From: Microbacterium sp. zg-Y625
GTDB lineage: Bacteria; Actinomycetota; Actinomycetes; Actinomycetales; Microbacteriaceae
NCBI RefSeq assembly: GCF_030246925.1
Contig: NZ_CP126740.1
Span: forward strand, 1,240,001 to 1,304,000
Reading direction: 5' to 3'
DNA length: 64,000 nucleotides
In this document: positions 36,820 through 45,898 of the stretch, piece after piece
Position numbering within the stretch: the first letter of the stretch is position 1
Layout: each line of letters opens with the position of its first letter
The notes under the pieces: model-generated
Database searches by the model: none
What the model saw: the letters and a program-made list of their open reading frames with translations, nothing else
Told to the model about the DNA's origin: nothing
Position numbers and translations under genes: made by a program

Positions 36820-37826
36820 CCGAGCTCACGATGGCCAAGGCGCTCAATGCCGCGCTGGGGAGCGCCCTGGCGGAGGACCCCTCGGTGCTCATCATGGGGG
36901 AGGACGTCGGCACGCTGGGCGGCGTCTTCCGCATCACCGACGGACTGCTCGCGACGCACGGGGCCGGCAGGGTGATCGACACCCCGCTGGCCGAGTCCGG
37001 CATCGTGGGCACGGCGGTGGGGCTGGCGTACCGCGGGTTCCGCCCGGTCGTCGAGATCCAATTCGACGGCTTCGTCTATCCCGCGTTCGACCAGATCGTC
37101 TGCCAGGTGGCGAAGCTGCACTACCGCACGCGGGGGGCGGTGCGGATGCCGCTGACGGTGCGGATCCCCTGGGCCGGCGGCGTCGGCGCGGCCGAGCACC
37201 ACTCCGAGTCGCCCGAGGCGTACTTCGTGCACACATCGGGCCTGCGGGTCGTCGCGGTGTCGAACCCGTCCGATGCCCACTTCATGCTGCGCCAGGCGAT
37301 CGCGTGCGATGACCCGGTCGTCTTCTTCGAGCCCAAGCGCCTGTACCACGTCAAGGGCGAGGTCGATCTCGCCGCCCCGCTCGCCGACGCCCCGCCGATG
37401 GGCCTGGCCCGCGTGGTCCGCCCCGGACGCGACGCGACCGTGGTGACCTACGGAGCGCAGGTCGCGACCGCGCTGGAGGCTGCGGAGGCCGCCGCCGACG
37501 ACGGGGTGTCGCTGGAGGTCATCGACCTGCGGTCGCTGTCGCCGGTGGACTACGACACCATCGCGGCATCGGTCCGTCGCACCGGTCGGGCCGTCATCAC
37601 CCACGAGGCCCCCGGGGAAGCGGGAGTGGGGGCGGAGGTGGCTGCGGGAATCACCGAGCGCTGCTTCCACCACCTCGAAGCGCCGCCGCTGCGGGTCACC
37701 GGCCACGACATCCCGTACCCGCCCGCCAAGCTCGAGCGGCACCATCTGCCCGACCTCGACCGGATCCTCGACGCCGTCGACCGCGTGCTCGACCGACCCC
37801 ATAGCCTCGCGGGGGCGGCGCAGTGA
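36816..37826 (+). CDS. bkdB: Branched-chain 2-oxoacid dehydrogenase E1 beta subunit
   Basis: Transketolase-like partner of E1 alpha, 336 residues. GEDVGTLGGVFRITDGL, DTPLAESGIVGTAVGLAYRG and QIVCQVAKLHYRTRG are typical E1 beta segments. The start overlaps the E1 alpha stop (ATGA), ensuring equal amounts of the two chains; its stop overlaps the E2 start. Forms an alpha2-beta2 heterotetramer in the cytosol. Confidence 0.92.
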   Translation: MTELTMAKALNAALGSALAEDPSVLIMGEDVGTLGGVFRITDGLLATHGAGRVIDTPLAESGIVGTAVGLAYRGFRPVVEIQFDGFVYPAFDQIVCQVAKLHYRTRGAVRMPLTVRIPWAGGVGAAEHHSESPEAYFVHTSGLRVVAVSNPSDAHFMLRQAIACDDPVVFFEPKRLYHVKGEVDLAAPLADAPPMGLARVVRPGRDATVVTYGAQVATALEAAEAAADDGVSLEVIDLRSLSPVDYDTIAASVRRTGRAVITHEAPGEAGVGAEVAAGITERCFHHLEAPPLRVTGHDIPYPPAKLERHHLPDLDRILDAVDRVLDRPHSLAGAAQ

Positions 37827-39160
37827 TCTCGGGGTTCCGGCTGCCCGACCTGGGGGAGGGGCTCCCCGAGGCGGAGCTCGTGCAGTGGCTCGTCGCCGAG
37901 GGTGAAGAGGTCGCGCTCAACCAGGTGCTGGCGGAGGTCGAGACGGCCAAGGCGGTGGTCGAGCTGCCGTCGCCCCACGCCGGCCGGGTCGCCACCCTGC
38001 ACGCCGCGGCGGGCGACGTGATCGCCGTCGGCAGCGTCATCGTCTCGTTCGAGCTCGACGCGCCCGCGAGCCCCCCGGCCGACGACGCCGCCGAAGCGGC
38101 TGAAGCGCCCCAGCCGCACCTCGTCGGCTACGGCGCCGCACCGGCATCCGGGGGCCGTCCCCAGCGCCGGAGACGCGCCGCTGCCGGCCGCACGACGCTC
38201 GAGGCGGAGGTCGTCGCCGACGCGCCCCACGACGCGGTGCGGGCGCTCGAGCCGGAGCCGCCCTTCGGCGAGCGTCCCCGCTCGACCCCGCCGGTGCGCA
38301 AGCTCGCGAAGGACCTCGGGGTGGACCTGCGCCTGGTGACCCCGACGGGCGGCGAGGGCCTCATCACCCGCGCCGACGTGGAGCAGTTCGCCGAGCGTGT
38401 CGCCGAGGCGCCCGCGGCCGCGACGCCCGGGCCGGCGGTGCCCGCTCCGGCCGCCGCAGCCGATGACGACGTCACCCGCATCCCCGTGCGCGGCGTCCGT
38501 CGCTTCACGGCTCAGGCGATGGTGCAGAGCGCCTTCACCGCGCCGCACGCGACGGTGTTCCTGACCGTGGATGTGACCGAGACGATGCGGCTCCTCGGCG
38601 AGCTGCGGGACGACCGGCGGCTCGCAGGGCACCGCATCGGAATCCTCGCCGTGGCGGCCAAGGCCGCCTGCCTGGCGCTCGCGCACCACCCCATGCTCAA
38701 CGCGCGATGGCGGGACGACGAGATCGTGCAGTTCCGACGCGTGCATCTCGGCATCGCCGCGGCCACCGAGCGCGGGCTGGTCGTGCCGAACATCAAGGAT
38801 GCCGGCGCCCTCACGCTCGTCGAGCTCGCCGACGCGATCGTGGCGCTGGCCGAGACGGCGCGTGCCGGCCGCACCGAGCCGTCGGCGCTGTCGGGCGGGA
38901 CGTTCTCGATCACGAACGTGGGGGTGTTCGGCGTCGATGCCGGCACCCCGATCCTGAACCCGGGGGAGGCCGGGATCCTGGCGCTCGGCAGCGTGCGGCG
39001 GCTGCCGTGGGAGCACGAGGGTCAGGTCGCGCTTCGAGAGGTGCTGACCCTCAGCCTGTCGTTCGACCACCGGCTCGTCGACGGCGAGCAGGGAGCACGG
39101 TTCGTCGCCGACGTCGCTGCAGTGCTGCGCCAGCCGGGCCGGGCGCTGCTGCTGCGGTGA
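37823..39160 (+). CDS. bkdC: Branched-chain 2-oxoacid dehydrogenase E2 (dihydrolipoyl acyltransferase)
   Basis: 445 residues in the E2 order. A single lipoyl domain carries Lys43 in ETAKAVVE; after an Ala/Pro linker comes a peripheral-subunit binding domain at about 153-190 (PVRKLAKDLGVDLRLVTPTG), then the acyltransferase core with catalytic His in FDHRLVDG near 414. GTG 37823 overlaps the E1 beta stop. No E3 (lipoamide dehydrogenase) gene is adjacent, so E3 must be shared with other complexes. The operon ends 17 bases before the convergent TetR gene. Confidence 0.92.
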   Translation: MISGFRLPDLGEGLPEAELVQWLVAEGEEVALNQVLAEVETAKAVVELPSPHAGRVATLHAAAGDVIAVGSVIVSFELDAPASPPADDAAEAAEAPQPHLVGYGAAPASGGRPQRRRRAAAGRTTLEAEVVADAPHDAVRALEPEPPFGERPRSTPPVRKLAKDLGVDLRLVTPTGGEGLITRADVEQFAERVAEAPAAATPGPAVPAPAAAADDDVTRIPVRGVRRFTAQAMVQSAFTAPHATVFLTVDVTETMRLLGELRDDRRLAGHRIGILAVAAKAACLALAHHPMLNARWRDDEIVQFRRVHLGIAAATERGLVVPNIKDAGALTLVELADAIVALAETARAGRTEPSALSGGTFSITNVGVFGVDAGTPILNPGEAGILALGSVRRLPWEHEGQVALREVLTLSLSFDHRLVDGEQGARFVADVAAVLRQPGRALLLR

Positions 39161-39177
39161 CGCCGGGTGCCGTACCG

Positions 39178-39774
39178 TCAGGCCATGAGGCTCGCCCGCG
39201 CCATCGCCCGCAGGATGTCGCGGAGCTCGGCGTCGCCGATGCTGTCGCGCGCCGCTTGCAGGCTGTGGGGGGTGGAGTTGATGAGGCCGAAGCACGCATG
39301 AGCGCGCACGCGCAGCGCGGCTGCCGGGATGGTGTGCCGCAGGCCGTCGAGCACGACGACCCACAGTTCGACGTACTCGCGCTGCAGGCGCCGCACCGTG
39401 CGGCGGTCGGCCTCGGAAAGGCTGGCGAGCTCCCGGTCGTGCACGCGGATGACGTCCGCCGACGTGAGGGCGAAATCGACGTGGAACGCGATGAGCGCAT
39501 CGAGGGTGTCGTGGGACGTGCGCCCCGCGGCCACGACCGCCCCGCCGCCGTCGCGCAGGGTGCGGCTCACGTCCACCAGGATCGCCCCGAGGAGGGCCTG
39601 CTTATTGGGGAAGTGGCGGTACACCGCGGGACCGGTGATGCCCACGGCGGTGCCCAGGTCTTCGAGGCTCACGCCGGCGAACCCCCGCTGCGCGAACAGT
39701 CGCGAGGCTTCCCGCAGCAGCGACGCGTGGCGGTCGGCTTTGGCTCTTTCTCGGTCGGTCGGTCCCGTTGTCAT
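39178..39774 (-). CDS. TetR family transcriptional repressor
   Basis: 198 residues. N-terminal helix-turn-helix (AQRGFAGVSLEDLGTAVGITGPAVYRHFPNK, about 29-59) and a variable ligand-binding domain. Divergent from the carboxylase operon, with two palindromes between, so it probably represses both itself and that operon until an acyl-CoA-type ligand appears. It resembles regulators of leucine/isovalerate breakdown in position, which is inference. Confidence 0.9.
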   Translation of the reverse strand: MTTGPTDRERAKADRHASLLREASRLFAQRGFAGVSLEDLGTAVGITGPAVYRHFPNKQALLGAILVDVSRTLRDGGGAVVAAGRTSHDTLDALIAFHVDFALTSADVIRVHDRELASLSEADRRTVRRLQREYVELWVVVLDGLRHTIPAAALRVRAHACFGLINSTPHSLQAARDSIGDAELRDILRAMARASLMA

Positions 39775-39778
39775 CTCA

Positions 39779-39794
39779 GTTAATCCTCGCTAAC
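39779..39794. promoter_or_regulatory. Second, weaker TetR operator candidate
   Basis: GTTA-N8-TAAC, sharing half-site sequence with the strong palindrome 11 bases away. It overlaps a minus-strand -10 candidate (TTAGCG, 39788-39793) paired with TTTTCA 17 bases upstream, so binding here would block tetR. Confidence 0.5.
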
Positions 39795-39804
39795 CTGAAG
39801 CCCC

Positions 39805-39822
39805 GGTTAGTGAAAACTAACC
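39805..39822. promoter_or_regulatory. TetR operator: perfect 7-4-7 palindrome
   Basis: GGTTAGT-GAAA-ACTAACC, perfectly symmetric apart from the spacer, 57 bases upstream of the carboxyltransferase start. It lies between the divergent tetR and accD1 genes and is the clearest operator in the window. Confidence 0.75.
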
Positions 39823-39879
39823 ATGCGCGTCGCCCGCCGACAACGTGTGTGACGCGATCGTGACGTCGACGGAGACAGC

Positions 39880-41463
39880 ATGACCGCACGCGCCCCGGTT
39901 CCGGCCGCTGAGGACACGCAGCGCGACCTCGCCGCCGCACTGCGCGCGCGCCTGACGAAGGTGGCCGACGGCGGGGGCGAAGCGGCGCGCGCGCGTCACC
40001 TGGCACGCGGCAAGATGCTGCCGCGGGAGCGCATCGACCGACTGCTCGACGAGGGCAGTCCGTTCCTCGAGCTCGCCCCGCTCGCCGCGGAGGGCCTCTA
40101 TGACGGCCAGGCCCCTGCCGCCGGTGTCATCGCCGGCATCGGGCTCGTGCACGGGCGCCACGTGATGGTGGTGTGCAACGACGCCACCGTCAAGGGCGGC
40201 ACCTACTTCCCCCTCACCGTGAAGAAGCACCTGCGTGCTCAGGAGGTGGCCCTGGAGAACCGGCTGCCCTGCCTCTATCTCGTCGATTCCGGGGGAGCGT
40301 TCCTGCCCTTGCAGGACGAGGTCTTCCCCGACCGCGACCACTTCGGGCGGATCTTCTTCAACCAGGCCCGGCTCTCGGCCGCCGGCATCCCGCAGCTGGC
40401 AGCCGTGATGGGCTCCTGCACGGCCGGCGGCGCCTACGTGCCGGCGATGAGCGACGAGACGGTGATCGTGCGGGGGCAGGGCACGATCTTCCTCGGTGGC
40501 CCGCCGCTGGTGAAAGCGGCGATCGGCGAGGTCGTCACCGCCGAAGAGCTCGGTGGCGGCGAGCTGCATGCCCGGCGCTCCGGGGTCGTCGACCACCTCG
40601 CCGATGACGACGAGCACGCCCTCGAGATCATGCGCGACATCGTGCTGACCCTGCCGCCGCCCGCACCGCCGGCATGGCAGGTGCACGAACCCGCCGATCC
40701 CGCGGCGCCCGCCGACGAGCTGTACGACGTCGTACCCGTGGACGTGAACGTTCCGTACGACGCCCACGCGGTCATCGACCGCCTCGTCGACGCCGGCAGC
40801 GTGCACGAGTTCAAGCGGGAGTACGGCACGACGCTGGTCACCGCGTTCGCCCGCATCCACGGCCATCCGGTCGGCATCCTCGCCAACAACGGGGTGCTCT
40901 TCGGGGAATCGGCCCTCAAGGGCGCCCACTTCATCGAGCTGTGCGATCAGCGCGGCATCCCGCTGCTGTTCCTGCAGAACATCTCCGGGTTCATGGTCGG
41001 CCGTGACGCCGAGGCCGCCGGCATCGCCAAGGACGGCGCCAAGATGGTCACCGCCGTCGCCACGACGCGGGTGCCCAAGCTCACCGTCGTGGTCGGCGGA
41101 TCGTTCGGCGCCGGCAACTACTCGATGTGCGGCCGCGCCTATTCGCCCCGGTTCCTGTGGAGCTGGCCGGGCAGCCGCATCTCGGTCATGGGCGGCGCGC
41201 AGGCGGCGTCAGTCCTCTCGACGGTGAAGGCCGACCAGCTCGCCGCGCGCGGCGAAGAGTGGTCGGCCGAGGAGCGGGCCGCCTTCGAAGCCCCCGTGCG
41301 CGCCCAGTTCGAGACGCAGGGCGACCCCTACTACGCCACGGCGCGCCTCTGGGACGACGGGGTCATCGATCCGGTCGACACCCGCGACGTGCTGGGGCTG
41401 GCCCTCGACGTCGTGTCCCGGGTACCCCTCCCCGCCCCAGGCTTCGGCCTCTTCCGGATGTGA
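39880..41463 (+). CDS. accD1: Acyl-CoA carboxylase beta (carboxyltransferase) subunit, methylcrotonyl-CoA type
   Basis: 527-residue biotin-dependent carboxyltransferase. The length and motifs match MCC beta rather than acetyl/propionyl-CoA forms: [51 protein letters not shown] and the oxyanion-hole Gly-rich [16 protein letters not shown]. The ATG at 39880 has GGAGAC upstream. First of five genes that stay within a few bases of each other. The predicted reaction is carboxylation of 3-methylcrotonyl-CoA in leucine breakdown. Confidence 0.92.
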   Translation: MTARAPVPAAEDTQRDLAAALRARLTKVADGGGEAARARHLARGKMLPRERIDRLLDEGSPFLELAPLAAEGLYDGQAPAAGVIAGIGLVHGRHVMVVCNDATVKGGTYFPLTVKKHLRAQEVALENRLPCLYLVDSGGAFLPLQDEVFPDRDHFGRIFFNQARLSAAGIPQLAAVMGSCTAGGAYVPAMSDETVIVRGQGTIFLGGPPLVKAAIGEVVTAEELGGGELHARRSGVVDHLADDDEHALEIMRDIVLTLPPPAPPAWQVHEPADPAAPADELYDVVPVDVNVPYDAHAVIDRLVDAGSVHEFKREYGTTLVTAFARIHGHPVGILANNGVLFGESALKGAHFIELCDQRGIPLLFLQNISGFMVGRDAEAAGIAKDGAKMVTAVATTRVPKLTVVVGGSFGAGNYSMCGRAYSPRFLWSWPGSRISVMGGAQAASVLSTVKADQLAARGEEWSAEERAAFEAPVRAQFETQGDPYYATARLWDDGVIDPVDTRDVLGLALDVVSRVPLPAPGFGLFRM

Positions 41464-41464
41464 C

Positions 41465-43414
41465 ATGACCACGACCCTGTTCGACACCGTGCTCGTCGCC
41501 AACCGCGGCGAGATCGCCCGGCGCGTCATCCGCACGCTCCGCCGCCTCGGCATCCGCTCGGTCGCCGTCTACAGCGACGCCGATGCCGACGCTCCGCACG
41601 TGCGCGAGGCCGACGTCGCCGTGCGGCTCGGGCCGGCGCCGGCCTCGCAGTCCTACCTCGACATCGACGCCGTGATCGCCGCCGCCCGCCGCACCGGCGC
41701 CCAGGCGGTGCACCCCGGGTACGGGTTCCTCTCCGAGAACGCGGCGTTCGCCCGCGCGTGCGCAGCCGCCGGCATCGTGTTCGTCGGGCCCGCCCCGCAC
41801 GCCCTCGACGTCATGGGCGACAAGATCCGCTCCAAGGCGCACGTCGCCGCTCACGGGGTGCCGGTCGTGCCCGGGTTCAGTGCCGCAGGCATGACGGATG
41901 CCGCCATCCGCGCCGCCGCGGACACCCACGGGTTCCCGCTGCTGGTCAAGCCCTCCGCCGGCGGCGGGGGCAAGGGCATGCAGATCGTGCGGGAGCCCGC
42001 GGACCTGCCCGATGCGCTCGCCGCCGCGCGGCGGGTCGCGGCGAGCGCGTTCGGCGACGACACGCTGCTGCTCGAGCGCCTCGTCGAGCGCCCGCGCCAC
42101 ATCGAGGTGCAGGTGGTCGCCGATGCGCACGGCACCGTGGTGCACCTCGGCGAGCGCGAGTGCTCGCTGCAGCGGCGCCACCAGAAGGTGATCGAAGAGG
42201 CGCCGTCGCCTGCGGTCGACGCGGCGACGCGCCGGCGACTCGGTGAGGCGGCCTGCCGGGCCGCGGCGAGCGTCGATTACCTCGGGGTGGGCACGGTGGA
42301 GTTCCTCATGGCCGCCGACCGTCCGGACGAGTTCTTCTTCATCGAGATGAACACGCGGCTGCAGGTGGAGCATCCGGTGACGGAGCTCGTCACCGGCGTC
42401 GACCTGGTGGCCGAGCAGCTGCGCGCGGCGGCGGGCCTGCCGCTGGGGTTCGCGCAGCACGATGTGCGCCTCGAGGGGCACGCCATCGAGGCGCGCGTGT
42501 ACGCCGAGAGCCCCGCGCGCGGATTCCTCCCCGCCACCGGCGAGGTCGTCTCCTGGCGGGTGCCGCAGGGCGTGCGGGTGGATGCCGCTGTGGAGACCGG
42601 CAGCATCGTGACGAGCCACTACGACCCCATGATCGCGAAGGTGATCGCCCTCGGCGCCGACCGACGCGAGGCGCTCGACCTCTTGGACGCGGCGCTCGCC
42701 GACACCGTCGTGCTGGGGGTCGACACGAACATCGCCTTCCTGCGGACACTCCTCGCCGAACCCGCCGTGCAGGACGGACGCCTCGACACGCACATCATCG
42801 ACGCCCTGCCCCCGCTGGCGGTTCCCGAGCCGTCCGCGGACGCGCTCGCCGCAGCCGCGGACGCGCTCGCCGACGGCGGTGGCGACGGTGCCGTGGCGGG
42901 GACGCCCTGGGGTCGCCGCGACGGCTGGCGACTCGGCGGCGGCCGGGCACCGCGCCACGCGCGCTTCGAGACCGAGGGCGGGTCGGTGGTCGCGGCATCC
43001 GTGCCCGACCCCGCCGGCGCCGCGCCGCGCACCTGTGCGACCCTCGCCCGGGACGGCGCCGGCGACGTGTGGGTGCACCTGGCCGGGGCCACCCATCGAC
43101 TGCGGCCGGTGACCCGCCGCGACGCGTCCGAGCGGAGCCGGGCGGCGCGCGCACGCGTCGATGCGCCCGCCGCGCCGCACGTGCGGGCGCCCCTGCCGGG
43201 GACCGTCGTGGCCGTGCACGTGCAGGACGGCGACCGGGTGGCATCCGGGTCGCGCTTGGTCACCATCGAGGCCATGAAGATGGAGCACACCGTGACGGCG
43301 CCCCACGATGGCGCGGCGCGGATGCTCGTCGGCGTCGGCGCGCAGGTGCGCCGTGACGAGGTGCTCGCCGAGGTGCACGAGGACCCCGCGAACCCCGAGG
43401 AGGAGACCCCATGA
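41465..43414 (+). CDS. accA1: Acyl-CoA carboxylase alpha subunit (biotin carboxylase + biotin carrier), methylcrotonyl-CoA type
   Basis: 649 residues. Biotin carboxylase domain with ATP-grasp loop PSAGGGGKGMQ near 163-172, then a linker, then a C-terminal biotinyl domain with EAMKMEH (biotin Lys near 604). One base separates it from accD1. This single-chain alpha subunit is the usual partner of MCC beta in actinobacteria. Biotin protein ligase is not in the window. Confidence 0.94.
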   Translation: MTTTLFDTVLVANRGEIARRVIRTLRRLGIRSVAVYSDADADAPHVREADVAVRLGPAPASQSYLDIDAVIAAARRTGAQAVHPGYGFLSENAAFARACAAAGIVFVGPAPHALDVMGDKIRSKAHVAAHGVPVVPGFSAAGMTDAAIRAAADTHGFPLLVKPSAGGGGKGMQIVREPADLPDALAAARRVAASAFGDDTLLLERLVERPRHIEVQVVADAHGTVVHLGERECSLQRRHQKVIEEAPSPAVDAATRRRLGEAACRAAASVDYLGVGTVEFLMAADRPDEFFFIEMNTRLQVEHPVTELVTGVDLVAEQLRAAAGLPLGFAQHDVRLEGHAIEARVYAESPARGFLPATGEVVSWRVPQGVRVDAAVETGSIVTSHYDPMIAKVIALGADRREALDLLDAALADTVVLGVDTNIAFLRTLLAEPAVQDGRLDTHIIDALPPLAVPEPSADALAAAADALADGGGDGAVAGTPWGRRDGWRLGGGRAPRHARFETEGGSVVAASVPDPAGAAPRTCATLARDGAGDVWVHLAGATHRLRPVTRRDASERSRAARARVDAPAAPHVRAPLPGTVVAVHVQDGDRVASGSRLVTIEAMKMEHTVTAPHDGAARMLVGVGAQVRRDEVLAEVHEDPANPEEETP

Positions 43415-44580
43415 CCGGACCCGTCGACCTGAGCTCGTACGCGCTGGAGGACGACGAGATCGAGCTGGCCCGCATGGTGCGCGCCTTCGCCGACGACGTC
43501 GTCGCCCCGGTCGCGTACGAGGCCGATCGCACGCACACGCTCCCCATGGACGTCGTGGCGCAGATGGGCGACATGGGGCTGTTCGGCCTGCCCTTCCCCG
43601 AGGAGGTCGGCGGCCAGGGCGGCACCTACCTCGCCCTCGGGCTCGCGATCGAGGCGCTCGCGCGCGTGGACCAGTCCATCGCGATCACGCTCGAGGCGGG
43701 GGTGTCCCTCGGCGCCATGCCGGTGTTCCGCTTCGGCACCGACGCGCAGCGGGCGGAGCTGCTGCCCGACCTCTTGACGGGCCGGGCGCTGGCGGGTTTC
43801 GGGCTCACCGAGCCCGAGGCGGGATCGGATGCCGGCGCCACCCGCACCACCGCCCGGCGCGACGGCGGGGGGTGGGTGATCGACGGCAGCAAGCAGTTCA
43901 TCACCAACTCCGGCACGCCCATCACCCGATTCGTCACCGTCACCGCCGTCACGGGGCGTCGCGGCGACCGGCCCGAGATCTCCACGATCATCGTTCCCAG
44001 CGGCACGCCCGGTTTCACCGTCGGACCGGCGTACGACAAGGCGGGGTGGCGCGCGTCCGACACGCATCCGCTGACCTTCGCCGACTGCCGCGTGCCCGAG
44101 GAGAACCTGCTCGGCGAGGAGGGGCGGGGGTTTGCGAACTTCCTCCACATCCTCGACGAGGGGCGCATCGCGATCGCGGCCCTCGCGACCGGAGCGGCGG
44201 AGGGATGCCTCGAGGCGGCGCTTGACTACGCCGCGACGCGGCAGGTGTTCGGGGCTGCGCTGTCGACCCGTCAAGGCATCCAGTTCACCCTCGCGCGCAT
44301 GCAGGCCCGCGTGCACACGGCGCGGCTGGCGTGGGTGCGGGCCGCGCACCTGCGCGATGCGGGGCGCCCGTTCAAGACCGAGGCCGCCATCGCGAAGCTC
44401 GTCTCGGGTGAGGCGGCGATGGACAACGCCCGCGACGCCACGCAGATCTTCGGGGGCAACGGATTCATGAACGAGTACCCCGTGGCCCGCCACTACCGCG
44501 ACAGCAAGATCCTCGAGATCGGGGAGGGGACCACCGAGGTGCAGCTGCTCGTCATCGCCCGCGCACTCGGGGTAGCGTGA
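43411..44580 (+). CDS. Acyl-CoA dehydrogenase (FadE19-like)
   Basis: FAD enzyme of 389 residues. AGFGLTEPEAGSDAGATRTTA and the C-terminal RDSKILEIGEGTTEVQ are diagnostic. The catalytic base is most likely Glu372 in GEGT, the short/medium-chain position. At the site where isovaleryl-CoA dehydrogenase has its own catalytic Glu (before Arg in LDLERL), this protein has Gly (LDEGRIAI). Context still suggests isovaleryl-CoA or another branched short-chain acyl-CoA as substrate. ATG 43411 overlaps the accA1 stop. Confidence 0.9.
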   Translation: MTGPVDLSSYALEDDEIELARMVRAFADDVVAPVAYEADRTHTLPMDVVAQMGDMGLFGLPFPEEVGGQGGTYLALGLAIEALARVDQSIAITLEAGVSLGAMPVFRFGTDAQRAELLPDLLTGRALAGFGLTEPEAGSDAGATRTTARRDGGGWVIDGSKQFITNSGTPITRFVTVTAVTGRRGDRPEISTIIVPSGTPGFTVGPAYDKAGWRASDTHPLTFADCRVPEENLLGEEGRGFANFLHILDEGRIAIAALATGAAEGCLEAALDYAATRQVFGAALSTRQGIQFTLARMQARVHTARLAWVRAAHLRDAGRPFKTEAAIAKLVSGEAAMDNARDATQIFGGNGFMNEYPVARHYRDSKILEIGEGTTEVQLLVIARALGVA

Positions 44581-44585
44581 ACGGC

Positions 44586-45089
44586 ATGACCGACACCCCC
44601 GCCGGCGCGCCCGACATCGTGCAGCGGGGACTGTGGTTCGAGGAGTTCGCGGTCGGGGCGCGCTACCGGCATCGACCGGGCCGCACGGTCACACAGGCCG
44701 ACAACGTGCTGTTCTCGGGCCTGACGATGAACGCGCAGGCGCTGCACGTCGATGAGGCGTACGCCGCGACGCAGCCGTTCGGCCGTCCCCTGATCAACTC
44801 AATGTGGACGCTGGCGACGATGATCGGCTCGTCGGTTGCCCAGCTCACCCAGGGGACGCTCGTGGCCCAGCTCGGACTGACCGACATCACGTTCCCGGCC
44901 CCGCTCTTCCCCGGCGACACGCTCTACACCGACACCGAGATCACCGGCGCGCGGTCGTCGGCCTCGCGTGCAGGGCAGGGCATCGTCACGATGCGCCACA
45001 CCGGGCGCAACCAGCACGGCGAGGTCGTCGCGACGGCCACGCGCACGGCCCTGATATGGAGCCGTGACCACGAGGAGGCGACGACGTGA
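44586..45089 (+). CDS. MaoC-like hot-dog dehydratase
   Basis: 167-residue MaoC/R-hydratase family protein. The hot-dog hydratase motif is seen in the VTQADNVLFSGLTMNAQALHVDEAYA region (about 38-63), with Asp and His as expected for hydratases. Two starts are possible: ATG 44586, seven bases after TAGCGT, or GTG 44577, overlapping the previous stop. In this locus it is placed to hydrate 3-methylglutaconyl-CoA, a job done elsewhere by a crotonase. Confidence 0.85.
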   Translation: MTDTPAGAPDIVQRGLWFEEFAVGARYRHRPGRTVTQADNVLFSGLTMNAQALHVDEAYAATQPFGRPLINSMWTLATMIGSSVAQLTQGTLVAQLGLTDITFPAPLFPGDTLYTDTEITGARSSASRAGQGIVTMRHTGRNQHGEVVATATRTALIWSRDHEEATT

Positions 45090-45898
45090 CCGCGATCCCG
45101 GCAGGCCCGGCCCTGCTCTTCTGCCCCGCCGACCGCCCCGAGAGGTTCGCGTCGGCGCTTGCGCGGGCCGACGGCGTCATCATCGACCTCGAGGATGCCG
45201 TGGCACCCGCCGAAAAGACGGCCGCGCGCGGCGCCCTCATCGACGCGGAACTCGACGCTTCGCGGGTCATCGTGCGGGTGAACCCGGTCGGCACGCCGGA
45301 TCACGAGGCGGACCTGGCCACCCTCTCGCAGACGGACGTGCGGACGATCATGGTCGCCAAGGCCGAGTCGCCCCAGCGGATCCGCCGCATCGACGCGCGC
45401 TACACCGTCGTCGCGCTGTGCGAAACGGCGCGGGGCATCGCCGCCGCGGAGCGCATCGCCGCGCTCGACAACGTGTCCGCGTTGATGTGGGGAGCCGAAG
45501 ATCTCGTCGCCTCGCTGGGTGGTACATCGAGCCGCAAGCCCAACGGCCGCTACCGCGACGTCGCCCGCCACGCGCGGGCACACGTGCTGCTGTCCGCCGG
45601 CGCGCGCGGCAAGGCCGCCATCGACGCCGTGCACCTCGACATCGCCGACACGAAGGGCCTCGCCCGCGAAGCGGAGGATGCCGCGGCCAGCGGATTCGCC
45701 GCCACCGCCTGCATCCACCCCAGCCAGGTGGCCGTGATCCGCGCGGCCTACCGGCCGAGCGCGTCGGACAGCGAATGGGCCCACGCCGTGCTGCGGGCGG
45801 CGGAGGACGAGGGCGGGGTCTTCACCTACCGGGGCCGGATGGTCGACGAACCGGTGCTGCGCCACGCGCGGACGCTCCTGCACCGCACCGGGCGCTAG
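45086..45898 (+). CDS. CitE-like lyase (predicted 3-hydroxy-3-methylglutaryl-CoA lyase of leucine breakdown)
   Basis: 270-residue HpcH/HpaI-CitE superfamily aldolase. VIIDLEDAVAPAEK near the N-terminus and MWGAEDLVASLGG near 135-148 carry the Mg and CoA-binding acidic residues; RVNPVGTP carries a conserved Arg. Citrate lyase alpha and gamma genes are absent, so it is not citrate lyase beta. The same neighbour set in Mycobacterium tuberculosis contains Rv2498c, reported as a beta-hydroxyacyl-CoA lyase acting on (R)-HMG-CoA. GTG 45086 overlaps the maoC stop; its own stop overlaps the convergent phosphatase (CTAG). Confidence 0.85.
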   Translation: MTAIPAGPALLFCPADRPERFASALARADGVIIDLEDAVAPAEKTAARGALIDAELDASRVIVRVNPVGTPDHEADLATLSQTDVRTIMVAKAESPQRIRRIDARYTVVALCETARGIAAAERIAALDNVSALMWGAEDLVASLGGTSSRKPNGRYRDVARHARAHVLLSAGARGKAAIDAVHLDIADTKGLAREAEDAAASGFAATACIHPSQVAVIRAAYRPSASDSEWAHAVLRAAEDEGGVFTYRGRMVDEPVLRHARTLLHRTGR

